DNA of 64,000 nt from Symbiodinium natans (taxonomy: Eukaryota; Sar; Dinophyceae; Suessiales; Symbiodiniaceae), in assembly GCA_905221605.1 (NCBI GenBank), contig CAJNDS010002381.1:326548-390547 (forward strand). The letters run 5' to 3'. A model generated the notes under the pieces. It saw only the letters and a program-made list of their open reading frames with translations, was not told the origin of the DNA and made no database searches. The first letter of the stretch is position 1, and each line of letters opens with the position of its first letter. The translations under genes and the position numbers were made by a program. Positions 1 to 12,847 of this stretch are shown here, one piece after another.

Positions 1-2418
1 CGTTAACAAGTGCCTGTTGCCAAACCTCAATTGAGACCCCGTATTCTTCGGGGAGCGAATTCGGTGCCATGTCTTCAGCGCTGCACTCCACGTTTGAGAC
101 TCGCACGCATGTCGAGGTCGTCGGAAGCTTGGCTTGGCCACATCAGCCTGAGCACAAGTGAAGCCTTCAAATCTCACAACAACTTTCTGACAACATTTCA
201 TGTTCATGCCCATCGCGAGCAGAGTGTTCAAAGAATGTTGCAACAACTCGTGACACGACATGACATGACACGACATTACACGACATGAGACGACGTGACA
301 CGATTTGACAGGATATGAACATGAACAGGTCCGAACTGTTGACCGGTCATCGTCTGCACAGGTGTGCAGTTCCCACATCACCCCACGCATGGGCAAAGGG
401 TGCCTCACCATCTCCGGGACCGTCGCGGCTGGAACGCCTGCCACTCTGCAACACCTAGGCAACAGCGAGCAGGGTCTTGAAGGGGCTTGCGGGCAAGTTG
501 GCATTGCATCTCTCCATCCTGATGCACCGACAAGATAGACATAACAAAAAACCAAAGCTGCAACAATATTTGTTCGAGCGTACCCACCCTAGACCAGGTG
601 TCACTGCAGGGATGCACCTGTGGGCTATGGTGATATCCCTGAAGAGCTTTGCTCCGATTCTCTGCAGGATGAAGAGCACTCCCAAGGGAGTCTCTCTGCC
701 GCTTTCTCTGGAGGTCGGGCAGTCTCGGGCTACTCTCCAAGATCAAAGTGGAATTCTCTGTGGAATTCTCCGCGCGATTCTGGGCTGGGGACTCCGCAAA
801 TGCACCGCAGTATTGTCTGGGGGCGTTCCGGGATCTGCGGAATTCTCCCGGGGTGGCGGCACTTTAGGGGTACTCGGTGATTGTGTGCGATTGTGGGACT
901 CTTTGGGGCATGCGGAAATTCTTGGGCATGCCGGCTTCAAGGATGCTGAGTGTTTTTGTGGGATTTTTGGGGGTGCTCTCCGCGGGCTTGGGCACCCCAG
1001 GGATACTCTGGACTCTCTGCAAGCTTCTCTAGGGGTGGGCAATGTGGGCAATGCAGGGACACTCGGAGAGATACTCGGCGGGATACTCTGCGGGTTGCGG
1101 TACGCAACGGGACTTTTTGCAGGCCAGTACTCAGCAGGCCCCCCCCCCACGCCCCCCCCTACCCCCCCCCCACTACAACCCCCCCCTACCCCCATCCCTA
1201 CCCCCCCCCCTCCCCCGCCCCCACAGCCACCACGGGTTTTAGGCTCAACTGGTGTGAGCACGGCCGGGGATGCATTACACAGCCCAAACACACCCAAAGC
1301 GTGAACCTTGAGCCCTAAGCCCTCAATCCTAAACCAACCCTCAACCCTAAATCGGAACCCTAAACCTTGGGGTCCAGCGACTTGGGCGCTGCGGAATCAC
1401 CATGATGCGCTGGGCCGGGCCGAGGCGGGTCGCGTAGCGTTAAAATTATTCCGGAGTGGGCACTCTAAAACTCAGAGGGACTTTTTCTCTTTTCTCTGGA
1501 AACGGCATGGGATTCGTTGGGATTCGTTGGGACTCTCTGCGGCTGCACCTTGGGCACTCCAGGGATACTCAGCGAAACTTCTTTCAGGCTCGTACACGCA
1601 CTTAAAAGATATTCGGCGGGACTCTCCAGAGACCCGGCCCAAAAAACAAACCAGGACCCCGGAGGTGACTTTGAGGAGGTGAGGCGAGGGGGCCAGGGCT
1701 GACTTAAGAACTTACAACCAAGTGTGGGGAATACAATCTAACAGGCCAACATCGAACATTCACAGACTATCAGTCTTCCGCCATCATTGGGACAACAAGC
1801 CGAAGAATCCTAAACCTTCCAGGTGGAAGTTAGGCCTTCTCGAGCCTTTTAGATTGGCTCCTCCCTGAGATCCAGAGCTCGACCCAAGGAGACAATGGCA
1901 CAGTATGGCCCCTGACCACATGCACTGCACACCGTCACGACAGTGTACATGCGTGCCCTGTTCCGGCTTGCTTTGTCTGAAGAAACGACATCATGTCATG
2001 ATGGGTATATCTCGATCGACATCTATGGCCCACACACGCAAAACCATTTTCTTGAGGCTGTATAGGCCCTTTCGGGCGTTCAAACCCCTGAGTGCCACGC
2101 AGCTACCAGTGCCATGAGCGTCGGAGCTCGAAGCTCCAGAAACTACACACACATCCTACAAAGAGAGGCAATGTTTACCTCCGTGTTGTGAAACCCCAAA
2201 GGCAACTTGGCAACTCGGTGTTCGTGTTGCCAGGCCTAACTACACTCCAGATCCAAACGAGGATGGTCTTTCGCTCCGAACTGAACTGAACCATGACGCT
2301 CTTGCAACACCTGCCAAAGTGAATTTTGTACTGCGCAGGGGGCCTACTCCAAATCCTACATTGTTGTGAAACAGCTCTGATGCAGCGTGCGCCACTGCGA
2401 TGACGCAGCCTGGGAAGA
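1..2418. other. Gene-poor stretch with low-complexity sequence
   Basis: I see no convincing gene here. Positions 240-310 hold a short run of ACATGACACGAC-like repeats. Positions 720-1100 repeat phrases built on GGAATTCTC, GGGATACTC and CTCGGC without a fixed period. The C-rich and CCCTAAA-like part at 1137-1448 is listed separately. Reading frames crossing the stretch owe their length to biased composition rather than to protein-like sequence. Confidence 0.5.
1137..1448 (+). repeat. Composite interspersed repeat, copy A
   Basis: Three blocks follow each other: a C-rich tract (1137-1228), a degenerate CCCTAAA/CCTCAACCC block (about 1300-1365), and a unique-looking tail (1366-1448) that contains GGCGGGTCGCGTAGCG followed by TTAAAATTAT. 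The last two blocks recur in the same order and strand at 33063-33267, and the tail core also recurs near 27700. Shared order and a shared end point suggest copies of one mobile or amplified sequence. No coding capacity is visible. The family is not one I recognise. Confidence 0.65.
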
Positions 2419-3963
2419 TTACGGTCCAAGATGTGACAGGTTTGCACAGACCGAAGGGGAAACCTTGCAATACTTGTCGAAAGCAGAGATGTTGCTGTGC
2501 ATGACTCCATAGATGTATCCATATAGGCAGTTCTCGTTCAGATGAGCGAGTACACCTCCAAACAAAGACAACTCCTCCAGTTGCTCGTTGACTCCCTTTA
2601 CACGGCTTGGAACCAGAATCTCACTCTCTGGACACACGTGTGCCCACTGATCACTGATTATCAAACCAAGTCCTTCCGAGTGGTGAGTAAGCGCATGTTG
2701 CACGTGCTTCGTAGACTGTCTTATGCAGTCCACGGGCCGTGTGAAGCAGTCATAGGCACCTGTGGCAACGTTGAGAGCACTCCACATCTTCTGGAAGGGC
2801 ATGACGTGCACCATGTCGTTGTAGGTATTCACACGGAGCAGGGTTTGGCAGAGATCCTCTTCACGCCACCACTCATCAAGGGCCGCATCGGCAAAGCGGG
2901 GAACACCGAAAGCGACCACAGCCTCAGGAGTCCGAGGCCATCTCTCCAAATGCGCTTTCGTCGCCGCCAGGACCGCCAAGGCACCCCCCAAGCTGTGGCC
3001 CGTGAAGATCAACTTCCAATCTCTGGGAATGGCCTCGAAAAGCCCGAAGATGTAGCCATCCACCCACCGTTTCACGTGAGGCAAAATATGTTCTAAAGCC
3101 TTCAGGAAGCCTTCGTGTACATACGTCACCTTGCCATTTGGCAACTTTAGTGGTATTCGCTGAATATCAGCATCAACCTCCCAGTTCTTTATGGACTTGA
3201 ACTGTGTTCCACGAAAGGCAACAATGGCCAACTTTGTTCGCGGAGACTTGAAGACGCGTGCGTGAATGTTTTCTTTGTCTTCATTCAACATGTCGATGTG
3301 CCAGTCATCTATACCTGGACACGCATTTGTCTCTCCCTTCATGATGCCATGGCCAATCCTCACTCGCATCGAACTGCCTCGCACGTGTGCATCGTCAACC
3401 TGGTTCTTTGTAGGAGTAGCTAGATTACCGAAAAGATTTTGTAGAGACTGGCTCAACCACCCAGATTTCGCCTCCGCCTTGTTCATGACACTGATGGTTG
3501 CGGCCCAAGATGCACCCGCAAAGTCGATCGCAGAGTGCTTTCGCATGGATGCTTTTTCAGTCTCAACCCAGCAAGTTGTGCAAAAGCCAAGGTTTTCACA
3601 CTCCCGAAACTGGAAGGGCCAACCTTTGTTGTTGTACGTTCTGCAGCAAGTCAAATTGTCGCTGCCGCCAGCGATGGTTCCAGGAACTGGACATCTAAAC
3701 TGAAACGGATCTGTGTCTCCAAACTCACTTTCATACATTGCCATGCTGAACTGGAACATGCTAAATTTTCGAAGCATGTTCCACATTCCATGAATTGCTT
3801 CAGCAGGGCCCCCAGCGGGTGCTCGCAAGGCGAGCATGGCCACAAGCATCAACTGGAAGATAAAACAGGAAAGCCATCGGCCTGCTCGCGGCCATCTGGG
3901 TGCATCAGCTTGCTCGTCCAGAGCTTCCACATCTTGCAGCGTCTGATATCGAAACGGCCTCAT
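2419..3963 (-). CDS. Class-3 (fungal-type) lipase-like alpha/beta hydrolase, membrane-anchored
   Basis: A single uninterrupted frame of 514 codons starts at an ATG. Residues 30-48 form a hydrophobic segment after a charged N-terminus, so the protein is probably a signal-anchored type II membrane or secretory-pathway protein. A Cys-rich stretch follows (about 89-135). The hydrolase domain holds the strand with AFRGTQ, then the nucleophile elbow GHSLGG with Ser324. Candidate acid Asp383 lies in NTYNDMVHV, and candidate base His427 or His428 follows; spacing fits the class-3 triad. Family members hydrolyse acyl-glycerols or other acyl esters; substrate and location are inferred only. The lack of introns contrasts with the finely split AP-3 gene in this window and could mean an origin by retroposition. 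I see no partner gene next to it. Confidence is high for the fold and moderate for the exact start. Confidence 0.88.
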   Translation of the reverse strand: MRPFRYQTLQDVEALDEQADAPRWPRAGRWLSCFIFQLMLVAMLALRAPAGGPAEAIHGMWNMLRKFSMFQFSMAMYESEFGDTDPFQFRCPVPGTIAGGSDNLTCCRTYNNKGWPFQFRECENLGFCTTCWVETEKASMRKHSAIDFAGASWAATISVMNKAEAKSGWLSQSLQNLFGNLATPTKNQVDDAHVRGSSMRVRIGHGIMKGETNACPGIDDWHIDMLNEDKENIHARVFKSPRTKLAIVAFRGTQFKSIKNWEVDADIQRIPLKLPNGKVTYVHEGFLKALEHILPHVKRWVDGYIFGLFEAIPRDWKLIFTGHSLGGALAVLAATKAHLERWPRTPEAVVAFGVPRFADAALDEWWREEDLCQTLLRVNTYNDMVHVMPFQKMWSALNVATGAYDCFTRPVDCIRQSTKHVQHALTHHSEGLGLIISDQWAHVCPESEILVPSRVKGVNEQLEELSLFGGVLAHLNENCLYGYIYGVMHSNISAFDKYCKVSPSVCANLSHLGP

Positions 3964-5217
3964 GACGGCATGCCTCCAAAGGAAGATAAGGGTTCCTGGT
4001 CAAAGACGGCTGCGACAAGCTCAAGCACATGGTGCGTGCATCGTGCCACAACGTAAGACCAAACCTTGAGGAGCTTTGTTCGCGACTGTGTGCACCCAGG
4101 ACATTATCGTTTATCTACAAGGATGCACGGTACAGACATGAAAGACGTCTGTCGTGGCCCTGCGTGAGTGGCAAACGAGCGGTTGCTGCGGCTACAACGC
4201 TACCAGCCTTGTGAAACATGATAGATGGACATGAACCAGGAGGCTTGCCCCAGGATCCGGTTCAGGCGAACTTGTTCTTCCTGGAAGCGGAGGGCGGACC
4301 TCACGTGCAATGTCTTGGGCCTTCTGCGACAGCGATCTCAGACTGCTTCCACTGCTGCAGAAACTTTTTGTGTGGAAGCCGTCCCATGCGAACTGTGCAG
4401 CTCGACGATCAAGCCAAGAGCCAGGCCATCTCTTCCTGAGATCCACAATTCGTGTCAGGGGCATGGGGAGACTGGGGAGAGCCAAAAGGTCTCCATTCTG
4501 ACATGGAGAAGGAAAGGGAAGGACATGAAGGAGAACATTCTGAAGAGACACAGGAGAAAAAATCTGTTGTCTCTGGGGACAGCACTTTTTCCGGGAGCCT
4601 TCGCCTTTGCTGGGTCGTCTCCATCTTCTCGCGACAACTGAGGCTGGTGCTACACCAGCAGAGACCAAAGACATATCGTCCCCTTATGAGGTAAGGTGGG
4701 AAAGCGCAGAAACGAGGCTTGGACAAGAGTGCTGCATGCTACCGATAGCACGAGCAGCAGGACCGCACCTCAAAGCTGAAGTCAAGTCAACAGCTATACT
4801 TGCAGAACCGTGCAACCACTGAGGGGTTCGCAAATTCCCATGAACAACATCGTGGAAGCCTCCTTTCATGCGTGACTCGCTTCACGTTGGGCACAAGGCT
4901 GGTCTAGCAGCTAGCACACTGCAGGGTTGTGATGCTGGGAATCACTCCATAGTGGCGCTTGGGCGTCTTCAAGTGCCTGCAGTCTCATCGTGTCACGTCT
5001 GTGTCATGTCTCATCCCCGAGATGCAGATCCCCAATCCAAAGCCCGAAATGGCCTCACACCGGGCACTGGACTCAGTCGTGCAGGCGCCAATGGGTATCA
5101 ATCTGTGTCATGTACAGCTCTTCTGCAGGGTCTGATAGGCTTCTGCCTTTCAACGACCATGGTTTCATCTCTTCTTCTCTTGAGCAGCAATAACGCACAA
5201 TGCACCAAACAACGAAC
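3964..5217. other. Intergenic stretch, nothing assignable
   Basis: No family-level match and no repeat array is visible. Short open frames run on both strands (for example minus 4674-4192, rich in Arg and Pro), but none has a recognisable motif or a splice-consistent continuation. No spliced-leader-like sequence is seen just upstream of the lipase start. Confidence 0.4.
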
Positions 5218-5578
5218 TCATGACGACACGCAGAAAAGCGCAGGTGTAGTCTCAGTTGGTTTTCCCCGCGAGCTCTCCGCAGCGACAGTGGCTGCGGCTG
5301 CTGTGGCGGATGTGCTGCCCACACCTTCGGCCAGCTTCATGGCATCGAGGAGCGCCGAGCATGTCCTGACTCATAGCTGTAACGATTGATTCGAGTGGGG
5401 CATGGCCAGTATACGATGCTAACATTGGGCCAGTGGGAGTGCAGCAATGCAAGCCCGGCCTGTCCAAGGAGGCTGACACGTTCTTCGCGTGCATTTCCTT
5501 TAGGCTCAAGGCTTCTTGTGCCATTCGGTACTTCTCCGCGGCCGCCTCGCACCCAACAGCCACAGATGCAAAAGGCAT
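5218..5578 (-). CDS. Two-exon coding fragment of unknown function
   Basis: Reading starts at the ATG at 5578, after an in-frame stop three codons upstream. Exon 1 (5578-5460) encodes an Ala/Glu/Lys-rich helix-like stretch containing CEAAAEKYRMAQEALSL. The frame is kept by removing a 94-nt intron (5459-5366) that begins GC and ends AG, with G as the next exon base. Exon 2 (5365-5218) continues through ALLDAMKLAEGVGS and an Ala-rich run to a TGA stop. The joined product is 88 residues. The intron is of the same GC-AG type as in the AP-3 gene, which supports a real gene. It may be only the 3' part of a longer one. I recognise no domain. Confidence 0.45.
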
Positions 5579-8500
5579 GTCACAAAGTCACAAACTGCCA
5601 GGACCTAAGGAGGCCTTCGAAATCTGCCGCAGCTCCAGGACTTGAGCCTGCGATGGAATCTAACATATCTCACCCGGTCTCACCCTCGGAAGTTCTTCCA
5701 TGTTGTTCCTCTCACTCCATGATGCCCCCCGTATGAGATTTGCCCCCAGCATCCCCCCACCTGTGAGACTCGTACTCGCGGCCGCCAGTTATTCGGCAAT
5801 GATTTGGCGGCTTGCTGAACTGTCCGAAAGAAGACTGGCACAGCTTCATCGCCTCAAGTCAAGGATCGCTCCACTCCGACAAAGCGCAGATATGCAAGTG
5901 CCATCAAGTGCCCGACTTTAACGTTCCTACCCAATACTCCCCCCCAGCGTCTGAAGTTCAATGATGCCCATATGTTCAGATCTAGACATTCTAACTCCCA
6001 GCGTGGGGTTGACTGTTCCTTGCGATGCTGGACCATGCCTATTCTGTGCCTGGCCCAAAGACGCGCCATCATCACAACCCATGTGAGCATGGCAGTCGCA
6101 GCCGCGGATGTCCCGTCATCTGCCGGATCAGGCCAAGTGGCTTGACAAACCCACCAAGGCTGATGTGAGCTGCCCTTCAGCATGGTGCACCAGCCCTCCA
6201 GATGACACAATCATGCTGTGCATTGATGCATTGCCTCTCTGTCCTGTATTTTCCGACCCCATCCGCGAGCACCGGCGTTAGTGAAGACCCATTGTCCCGT
6301 CCCCATCCTGCTTTTTCATACCCCAACCCCTGGGCCCACGACCCCCAAGGCACCGCCCCCACTCCACACTCACGGCGCAACCCCAAACCCCCCCGCAGTC
6401 CCCCCTTCCCTACCCTTACCCGCTACCCCACCACCCCTCCCCAAACGGACTCGCCCTCACCGCTCCCACCGCTGCACCACCCTCACCGCCCACAAGTTGA
6501 GGAGCTTGCGATTTTGGGGTGGTTAGGGTTCTGGTTGGGGTGGCTTCCTCGGTTCAAGCTCTGGCAATCCGCAGCTCTTGGGGTCGGCGACACTGCCGGT
6601 AGACATTCAAGAAAATCAACCGCGACAGCAGAAACAGGCACACAGCACCTGCAAGCCAGCTTATCAGCGGAAGGCGTGGGAAGTCGGCGCAACGCACTTG
6701 GAGCAATTCCTGTCCAGTACATATCCGGATGCTGTGCAACCGACAATTTCTGAAATGATTTTTCCTCTTGCCATGCCACGCAGCCTCCCAGAAGGCAACA
6801 AGCGGCGGGCCCGACAGGAAGCCCACAAATCCTGCAGATTCCCAGCATCCCACCACGAGCCCCATAATGCCATGCCCCCCTAAGCAGCCACTACCTTCCA
6901 GTTGCTTCAGGGCTTTGAGTCCACACATCCTGAGAGGAGGCAGCGCGACCTTACCACGCAGAAACTCAGAAATTGCTCGGAGTTGATGTGTTCCAAACTA
7001 TTCCAAACTGTTCCAAGCTCTTCCAACTCTAACTTAGCGGCGCCAAGGCGGAGATGGACTCGCCCAGGCTCTGCACGCCCATCAGCTCGGCCAAGCTGGG
7101 GCTCTGCAAAGCCACCAGCGCCTTCACAGCACCATACACTCATATACACTCATTTGCAGCCGCCGCCTACACACCAGACAAAGACTGTTCTGGCCATGTC
7201 TTTTTTCTGTCAAGCGGCTGCAACCGCTGCCCGGTCTCCATGGTACCCCACGAGGGCAGGTTGCCGAGAAAAGAAATCTGCCCCCAGTACATCCTGCGCA
7301 CGAACGACGCTGAGTCACTAAGAGACAGGGAAGGAGGCAGCCAGTTGCTGATTACAGGCTTTCAGGAACGAACACGTACACAGTGTTCATGAGGCCTTGC
7401 TTGGGTTCAGCACCGGTATTCGAGAAGGGTGGTGGGGGGGCTTTGTGGTCCCATGCGGTCCGAGGTCCCATGTGGTCTCGCATCCAGAGCCTCCGGGCAC
7501 ACGCTCTTGTCTTGGCATTTTCTGGTTTCGTGGCGACTGCCATGGCGTTGATCCGGCATAGTCCAGCACCCCGCTTGGCGAAGCACCTCTTGTCGGGCTG
7601 GTCGAGGCATTGGTCCCTGCTCCTTTGGCGCTTCCTGTGGTGCTGTTTCTGGCAATCGCTCTGTTGGAGGTGCGCTCTTGGATTCCTCCCTGTCTTCCTA
7701 TGCTGCTGCTCATCAACATCCGGCCATTGGATTAACAAAAACCAAAAAAAATCAATTTGGTTCGGCAACCCCCATGAATCAATGAATGCACGGTCCAGCG
7801 CTCCGTCTTGGTGGGGCATATCAATGAGAGCTTGTGATTAACAAAGGGCGCCCATCCACCCATCCATGTGATGCCTCTAGAAGATGGATGAATAGCCAGA
7901 AGCCCTCTTCTTCTCGGCCTGCCTGGCGGGAGCTGCGGAATCTCTATGGAAGATCTAGCGGATCCCGAGTGTCATGCAACAGTGGCTGTCACCACGCGTG
8001 CAATTTTGTTACTGCCAGGGCACGGTAAAACCCAGGCACATGGCAGCCATCATGCTGCAGCCTTGGACATATGTCGGCACAGGATCACCTTGGGACAATG
8101 CTCAAACTGGCTGACATGACATGACCTATCGACATATTGTGCCAAGGCTTGCTAGTGTAGACACAAATAGCTAGTACACAGGGCGAAGTCTGCACAAGAG
8201 ATACGAAGCCTGCAGTTGGAAGCTTCAGTTTTTCGAAAATATACGCTTGTGCCCGTAGGGTGGCCACATGTGCCGGCACGGCCCTTTTTTGCAGTTGCGT
8301 GGAGGGCCGAAGGCACCGGTCTTGGATAACTGGCCTAAATCACAAACTGCCAAGATGGCCAGAAAGGGCCAGTACCGAGTTAGCTTTCCGGAGACATCGG
8401 AAAATCTGGGAGGACCGATTGTCGGCCTTGACGAAGCTCTGATGCGAGCGGGGATGACAAAGCCCAAGGAGTTGGCTTGGGCCAGGGAACCCTGATTGCG

Positions 8501-8720
8501 AAAGCGTCGCATCAACCGCAAAAATTGCAGGAAACATGCGAAAACACGCCCACACACACACATCCACGCACCCGCGAACGCACAAACAGAACACGCAAAA
8601 ACAACAACAAAAAACATGTGAAAAACAAAAGCGAAAACCGCTTAATTGCGGGCTTCAGGGCTTGAATAAAATTGTCGGAGTTGAGGGTGTAGGGATGTGT
8701 AAGCCTTAGAGTCCTCCACG
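5579..8720. other. Gene-poor stretch
   Basis: No gene is supported. It contains a C-rich, weakly CCCTAA-like segment at about 6290-6490 that resembles the C-rich blocks of the composite repeat but lacks its tail. Around 8520-8620 there is an A/C-rich stretch with ACACACAC and AAAAACAA runs. Other open frames here look like composition artefacts. Confidence 0.4.
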
Positions 8721-9874
8721 GCAAAAGCTAGCTACAGCATGCCGAAGCCAAGCCGAACGCTAAACTAAAGCCAAACTAAAGCCAAGAGGCCCCAAGACCT
8801 TAGAAAATTCAAGTATAGGGCCATTATGTAGCTGTCTATCTGTTCTAGGATAGGTACCTGATCTATAGGTGTTTATCGGAAAATGCAGACCCCTACCTCT
8901 ACCCGTCTACCCTTAGGGGATGGACCCCTATCTTTCAGGGTTTATTTGGAAACCGACAGGTACCTTTACACAGGCACCTCCCATAGGTATAAGACATAGG
9001 GGGGCGGCTCTGGCATAGACCCCTATGCGGGCGATAGACCCCTATCGTTCTATTGGTTGGGTCCCTTTGCCTTCAACCCCCTTCTCCCCAGTCCCAAAAT
9101 TCCTCTAAACCCCCACCCTTAAGACCCCTGAACCCTAAACCCTAAAATACAACCCTAAACCCGAAAACCCCTCAACCCTATAGAAACCCTAAAAAACCCT
9201 GAACACTCTACACCCTAAAAAACCGTAAACCCTAAACAAGGCCCAAACCCTAAAACCCTAAAAACCCGTGAGCCCTAAACCCAAAACAACCAAAAAACCC
9301 TGAAAGCCCCTAAACTCTAGACACCAAAACCCGAAACACTAAAAACCCAGACAACCTAAACCCTAAAAAGCCTAAGCCCTAAACCCTAAAACCCTAAAAG
9401 CCCCAGACCCTAAAACCCGTGGGCCCTAAACCCAAACAACCCTAAACCCTAAACCGCCCTCAACTTCAAACCTTAAAATAATCCCCTGAGCCCTGAACCC
9501 TAAAACCACCTAAAACACCTAAACTCTAAACCCAAAATTTAATAAATAAATAATACTGAGAAAAAACAAAAAAAAACGAACCCCGAACCCTTGACCCAAT
9601 CAAACCCTAAACCCTAACCCTTTAAAACCCCTGAGCCCTAAACCCTAAACCCGAAAAAAAAACCAAACCCTAAACCCAAAAAAAAAACCTCAACGCTAAA
9701 CCCTACAAACCCCCAAGCCCTAAACCCTGAAGACCCCTGAACCACAAACCCTAACCCTAAAAAACCCTAACTAAGCCCTAAAACCCCCTAATCCCCAAAC
9801 CTTAAATCCTAACACCTAAACCCTAAACGCTAAAAAGCCCTGAGCCCTAAACCCCAAGAAACCCTGAACCCTAT
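8721..9874 (+). repeat. Degenerate telomere-like (CCCTAAA) block
   Basis: From about 9085 to 9870 the sequence is a diverged array of CCCTAAA units mixed with AAACCC, CCTGAACC and A-rich spacers. The G-rich telomere strand is therefore on the minus strand. The preceding 8721-9060 carries imperfect repeats of GACCCCTATC and TATAGG phrases. There is no protein-like reading. A decayed interstitial telomere-like array fits best. Confidence 0.8.
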
Positions 9875-9995
9875 GGGAGAAAGGGAGAAAGGGAGAAAGG
9901 GAGAAAGGGAGAAAGGGAGAAAGAGAGAAAATGAGAAAGAGAGAAACACAGAAAGAAATGGAGGGGGAGAGAAGGAGAGAAAGAGAGAGAGCAAG
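9875..9995 (+). repeat. 8-bp purine repeat (GGGAGAAA)n, decaying to GAGA
   Basis: About seven near-perfect GGGAGAAA units begin directly after the CCCTAAA block. They fade into AGAGAGAAA-type purine sequence. A purine-only strand of this length can form triplex structures; no function is implied. Confidence 0.85.
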
Positions 9996-10300
9996 TGTTT
10001 CGTTGGCATGCCAGCGTTCAAGTGTGTAGGCCGTTTTAGATGGCCTGGGGGAGGCCGCTGATGCTCATCATGCTCCCTTTCCTGGGTGTATTTTGAATAT
10101 AGGGCTATTTAGGGCTACCCAAACCAACGCGCGCGGAGTGGAGGAGAACAGGAAACGGAGGGAGAGAGAGAAACGAGGGAGAGACGGAGAGCGAGAAAGC
10201 AGAAAACGAAGAAAATGGGAAAGTAAGACGGTGCGAGGTTCGAGGTCTCGTCTTCGTGTTGTCGGGGGCGGGGGCCGGCCCGTGCCGCTCGGCCAAAAAT

Positions 10301-10850
<550 letters not shown>

Positions 10851-10875
10851 CCAGCGGCGCTTTAACCGTACACAC

Positions 10876-10932
10876 TTTTTAGGGTTTAGGGTTTTAGGGT
10901 TTAGGGTTTAGGGTTTAGGGTTTAGGGTTCAG
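10876..10932 (+). repeat. Short TTTAGGG telomere-like array
   Basis: About seven TTTAGGG units, one with a TTTTAGGG slip, lie 25 bp after the (TAG)n array. The G-rich strand is on plus here, opposite to the degenerate block at 9.1-9.9 kb. Confidence 0.9.
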
Positions 10933-11077
10933 CATCTCAAGTCCAAGCATTTCACTAGTAGAGCTCCTTACTCCGGTATCGAATATCGACCCACCCACCC
11001 ATTGGATCCCATAACATTATGAAAACATTTTACTTTATGTTTTAACCTTAAAATTTTGGGTTCAGTAGGCTGCCGCC

Positions 11078-11398
11078 CAGGGTGGGCCCTAAACCCTAAA
11101 GGCAGCCCAGAGTAGGGCCTAAACCCTAAAGCCAGCCCAGAGTCGGCTTTAAACCCTGAAACCAGCCCCGAGTAGGCCCTAAACCCTAAAGCCAGCCCAG
11201 ACTAGGCCCTAAACCCTAAAGCCAGCCCCGAGTAGGCCCTAAACCCTAAAGCCAGCCCAGAGTAGGCCGTAAACCCTAAAGCCAGGTCCGAGTACGTAGG
11301 CCCTAAACCCTAAAGCCAGGCCCTAAACCCTAAAGGCAGCCCAGAGTGGGGCCTAAACCCTAAAGCCAGCCCAGAGTAGGCCTTAAACCCTAAAAAAC
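11078..11398 (+). repeat. 30-bp tandem repeat built around CCCTAAACCCTAAA
   Basis: Ten or so units of about 30 bp each combine GCCAGCCCAGAGTAGG with CCCTAAACCCTAAA. Telomere-like heptamers have been incorporated into a longer satellite unit. Single-base variants (AGTCGG, CGAGTAG) mark individual copies. Confidence 0.92.
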
Positions 11399-11452
11399 CA
11401 GCCCTGATGGCCCATGCCTGCCCCACCCCACCCCACCCTTGATCATCCTCTT

Positions 11453-12050
11453 CTTGTCCGGGAAGTTTTGGTGTTTGTCCGGGAATTTTTGGTGCTCGTC
11501 CGGGAATTGTTGGTGCTTGTCCGGGAATTTTTGGTGCTTGTCCGGGAATTTCTGGTGCTTGTCCGGAAACTTTTTTTGTTTGTCCGGGAATTTTTGGTGC
11601 TTGTCCGGGAATTTTTGGTGCTTGTCCCAGAATTTTTGGTGCTTGTCCGGGAATTTTTGGTGTTTGTCGGGAATTTTTGGTGCTTGTCCGGGAATTTCTG
11701 GTGCTTGTCCGGAAACTTTTTTTGTTTGTCCGGGAATTTTTGGTGCTTGTCCGGGAATTGTTGGTGCTTTGTCCGGGAATTGTTGGTGCTTTGTCCGGGA
11801 GTTTTTGGTGCTTGTCCGGGAATTGTTGGTGCTTTGTCCGGGAATTGTTGGTGCTTTGTCCGGGAGTTTTTGGTGCTTGTCCGGGAGTTTTTGGCGCTTG
11901 TCCGGGAATTTTTGGTGGTTGGCCGTGAATTGTTGCTTGTCCGGGAAGTGTTGGTGCTTGTCCGGAAATTGTTAGTGCTTGCCCGGGAATTTTTGGTGCT
12001 TGTCCGGGAATGTTTGGTGCTTGTCCGGGAAATTTTGGTGGAAAACCGCG
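11453..12050 (+). repeat. 21-bp minisatellite (GGGAATTTTTGGTGCTTGTCC type)
   Basis: Nearly thirty copies of a 20-22 bp unit run in tandem. Each carries TTGTCCGGGAA and TTGGTG. Length variants (TTTTT, GTT, GCTTTG) shift the phase between copies. Frames are open on both strands through the array because the unit has few stops; the predicted repetitive peptides should not be read as proteins. Confidence 0.95.
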
Positions 12051-12088
12051 AATCCATTAGCTTTTAAATATACATAGGTTAGAGAGTG

Positions 12089-12246
12089 TTTAGGGTTTAG
12101 GGTTTAGGGTTTAGGGTTTAGGGTTTAGGGTTTAGGGTTTAGGGTTTAGGGTTTAGGGTTTAGGGTTTAGGGTTTAGGGTTTAGGGTTTAGGGTTTAGGG
12201 TTTAGGGTTTAGGGTTTAGGGTTTAGGGTTAGGGTTTAGGGTTTAG
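12089..12246 (+). repeat. TTTAGGG array, about 22 units
   Basis: This is a nearly perfect run of TTTAGGG, with one TTAGGG unit near 12230. It is the cleanest telomere-type array in the window and is interstitial, since satellite and then gene-bearing sequence continue on both sides. It indicates the host telomere repeat is of the plant/alveolate heptamer type. Confidence 0.95.
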
Positions 12247-12346
12247 CCTTAAACGGAAACATGACTCTTTAACCACAAAATAGAGCTGCCGCCTTGGCGA
12301 AACACATGTTTCACAGACGAAAAGGGTTCAGTTTACGCGCCGCCGG

Positions 12347-12347
<1 letters not shown>

Positions 12348-12413
<66 letters not shown>

Positions 12414-12461
12414 AGTAGTAGTAGTAGTAGTAGTAGCAGTAGCAGTAGCAGTAGCAGTAGC

Positions 12462-12508
<47 letters not shown>

Positions 12509-12599
12509 GAGTAGCAGTAGCAGTAGCAGTAGCAGTAGCAGTAGCAGTAGCAGTAGCAGGAGCAGGAGCAGTAGCAGTAGCAGTAGCAGTAGCAGTAGC

Positions 12600-12660
<61 letters not shown>

Positions 12661-12736
12661 ATAGTAGTAGTAGTAGTCGTAGTCGTAGTAGTAGTAATAG
12701 TAGTTGTAGTAGTAGTAGTAATAGCAGCAGCAGCAG

Positions 12737-12787
<51 letters not shown>

Positions 12788-12790
12788 CAA

Positions 12791-12847
<57 letters not shown>

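Noticed and set aside
477-1304. 275-codon plus-strand frame with Gly-rich then Pro-rich sequence
   Set aside because: It is composed of short repeated phrases and a poly-C tract; an equally long frame runs on the other strand. No motif.
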